A stretch of 7,061 nt of DNA from NCBI GenBank assembly GCA_027349615.1, contig DAIEML010000124.1:1-7061 (forward strand). The letters run 5' to 3'. Below, in pieces: positions 6,434-7,061 of the stretch. The notes under the pieces were generated by a model, which was not told the DNA's origin, made no database searches, and saw nothing but the letters and a program-made list of their open reading frames with translations. Position 1 is the stretch's first letter, and each line of letters opens with the position of its first letter. The position numbers were made by a program, and so were the translations under genes. The DNA comes from Ignavibacteriales bacterium. GTDB lineage: Bacteria > Bacteroidota > Ignavibacteria > Ignavibacteriales > Ignavibacteriaceae.

Positions 6434-6462
6434 AAAAAGGCTGGATTAAATCCAGCCTTTTT
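6434..6462 (-). terminator. rho-independent terminator of the HEAT-repeat gene
   Basis: A perfect 12-bp stem (AAAAAGGCTGGA against TCCAGCCTTTTT) has a 5-base loop. On the minus strand the stem is followed by a seven-T tract (complement of 6432-6438), 24 bases after the HEAT gene stop. It separates that gene from the sigma-54 activator downstream. The plus-strand T run is shorter (five). Confidence 0.88.
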
Positions 6463-6485
6463 AGGAGAGCGATATATGAAGCTAT

Positions 6486-6896
6486 TTACAACGAAGACCC
6501 ACTTTCTGCAGATAACGCATAACTATTATAAAATCTTGCGCATAAATCTCTGACTCTCTGGCTGTCATCAAACTTTGCCGCGTGTTTAACTGCGTAAATA
6601 GCTTTTCCGGTTCCAATTTTTGTAAGTGATAAAGCAGCAATTATTCGGCCCTCATCTGTTTTTTCGTTACTCAACATTTTCATTAACGGAATAATTGCTT
6701 CTTCAACTTTGTATTCGCCAAGAAAATATGCACTACTTATGCGAACTCCATCATTACTAGAGTTAATCCCCACCATGTAGTTATCTATTGCTTCTTTTGT
6801 TAAAATGCTTCCGTCATTTGGTTTCATAGTCTGCCCGAAAACTGCAGCTGCACTTAACAACAAGGAGACTGCTAAAATTACTACTTGCTTTTTCAT
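6486..6896 (-). CDS. secreted or periplasmic small HEAT-repeat protein
   Basis: This protein has 136 residues. Residues 1-21 form a signal peptide (K-K-Q-V, then V-I-L-A-V-S-L-L-L-S-A-A-A-V-F-G, cleavage likely before Q22). The mature part carries helix-pair repeats of the HEAT type at about 49-76 (V-R-I-S-S-A-Y-F-L-G-E-Y then A-I-I-P-L-M-K-M-L), 79-108 (G-R-I-I-A-A-L-S-L-T-K-I-G then A-I-Y-A-V-K-H-A-A) and a partial third at 109-128. Such repeats are protein-binding scaffolds; no catalytic residues are evident. ATG 6896 is supported by AAAGGAG at 6904-6910, 7 bases upstream. A terminator follows at 6434-6462, so it is probably transcribed alone. The partner in the envelope is unknown. Confidence 0.85.
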   Translation of the reverse strand: MKKQVVILAVSLLLSAAAVFGQTMKPNDGSILTKEAIDNYMVGINSSNDGVRISSAYFLGEYKVEEAIIPLMKMLSNEKTDEGRIIAALSLTKIGTGKAIYAVKHAAKFDDSQRVRDLCARFYNSYALSAESGSSL

Positions 6897-6946
6897 GTCA
6901 GCACTCCTTTACTTTTTTGTGGTTAGTTATTTTTTAATTTCACCAG

Positions 6947-6954
6947 CAAAAATA
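6947..6954 (-). promoter_or_regulatory. candidate -7 promoter element for the HEAT-repeat gene
   Basis: The minus strand reads TATTTTTG, a full match to the Bacteroidota -7 consensus TAnnTTTG, about 50 bases before the ATG at 6896. No TTTG is found at the usual -33 distance, so this is tentative. Confidence 0.25.
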
Positions 6955-6981
6955 ATTTATATAAAGCTTAGAATCTCACAG

Positions 6982-7061
6982 ATGAAAAGTGAAGACCTTG
7001 CAAAGTTTGGTAAAGAATTAGGAAGAAAAATAAATGATAAATTAGAGTCAATAGATAATTG
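6982..7061 (+). CDS. 5' end of an unidentified gene (runs off the right edge)
   Basis: Twenty-six codons are visible: M-K-S-E-D-L-A-K-F-G-K-E-L-G-R-K-I-N-D-K-L-E-S-I-D-N. The segment is charged and strongly helical, with no signal peptide. The frame is also open upstream, with GTG at 6919 possible, but that would run toward the divergent HEAT gene's ribosome-binding site, so ATG 6982 is preferred. No Shine-Dalgarno is seen. Too little is present to name a family. Confidence 0.45.
   Translation, partial: MKSEDLAKFGKELGRKINDKLESIDN

Overview
The window reads as chromosome from an AT-rich Gram-negative bacterium of the Bacteroidota/Chlorobiota/Ignavibacteriota group. Evidence for the group is a TonB-dependent outer-membrane receptor with the N-terminal carboxypeptidase-regulatory-like extension and an E-V-V-V-V-G TonB box. 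It is preceded by a small membrane-anchored protein with a C-terminal S-P-P-P-E motif, an arrangement I recall from Bacteroidota. Several genes carry clear Shine-Dalgarno sequences (AAAGGA, AAGGAG, AAAGGAG), which most true Bacteroidetes lack, so an Ignavibacteria-like lineage is my best guess (inference).

Layout. Bases 1-219 (minus) hold the 5' part of a GIY-YIG nuclease-family gene that starts with TTG. Bases 220-560 have no confident gene but include an unexplained open stretch on the minus strand (272-475) that looks more protein-like than its surroundings. Three plus-strand genes follow: a 126-residue STAS/SpoIIAA-like protein (561-941), a 176-residue membrane-anchored S-P-P-P-E protein (1028-1558) and a TonB-dependent receptor (start revised to 1703, end 3958). 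A strong bidirectional hairpin terminator (4025-4058) separates the receptor from the convergent minus-strand block.

The minus-strand block, in transcription order, is a divergent-edge HEAT-repeat secreted protein (6896-6486) closed by its own terminator (6434-6462), a sigma-54 activator without a sensor domain (6309-5341), and an unrecognised 330-residue cytoplasmic protein (5088-4096). At the right edge, 6982 onward (plus) is the start of another unidentified gene.

How the genes may work together. The receptor and the S-P-P-P-E protein probably form one uptake unit, possibly for a metal, because the barrel has features of the ZnuD/OprC-type group; the substrate is not proven. The sigma-54 activator and the 330-residue gene are on the same strand with no terminator visible between them, so they may be linked, but a separate promoter with a 14-bp perfect palindrome lies in the gap. 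No -24/-12 promoter was found by eye in any intergenic gap, so the activator's targets are probably elsewhere. I did not find a clearly new system. The best leads are the 330-residue orphan with its palindromic upstream site, the palindrome overlapping a candidate receptor promoter, and the minus-strand open stretch at 272-475.
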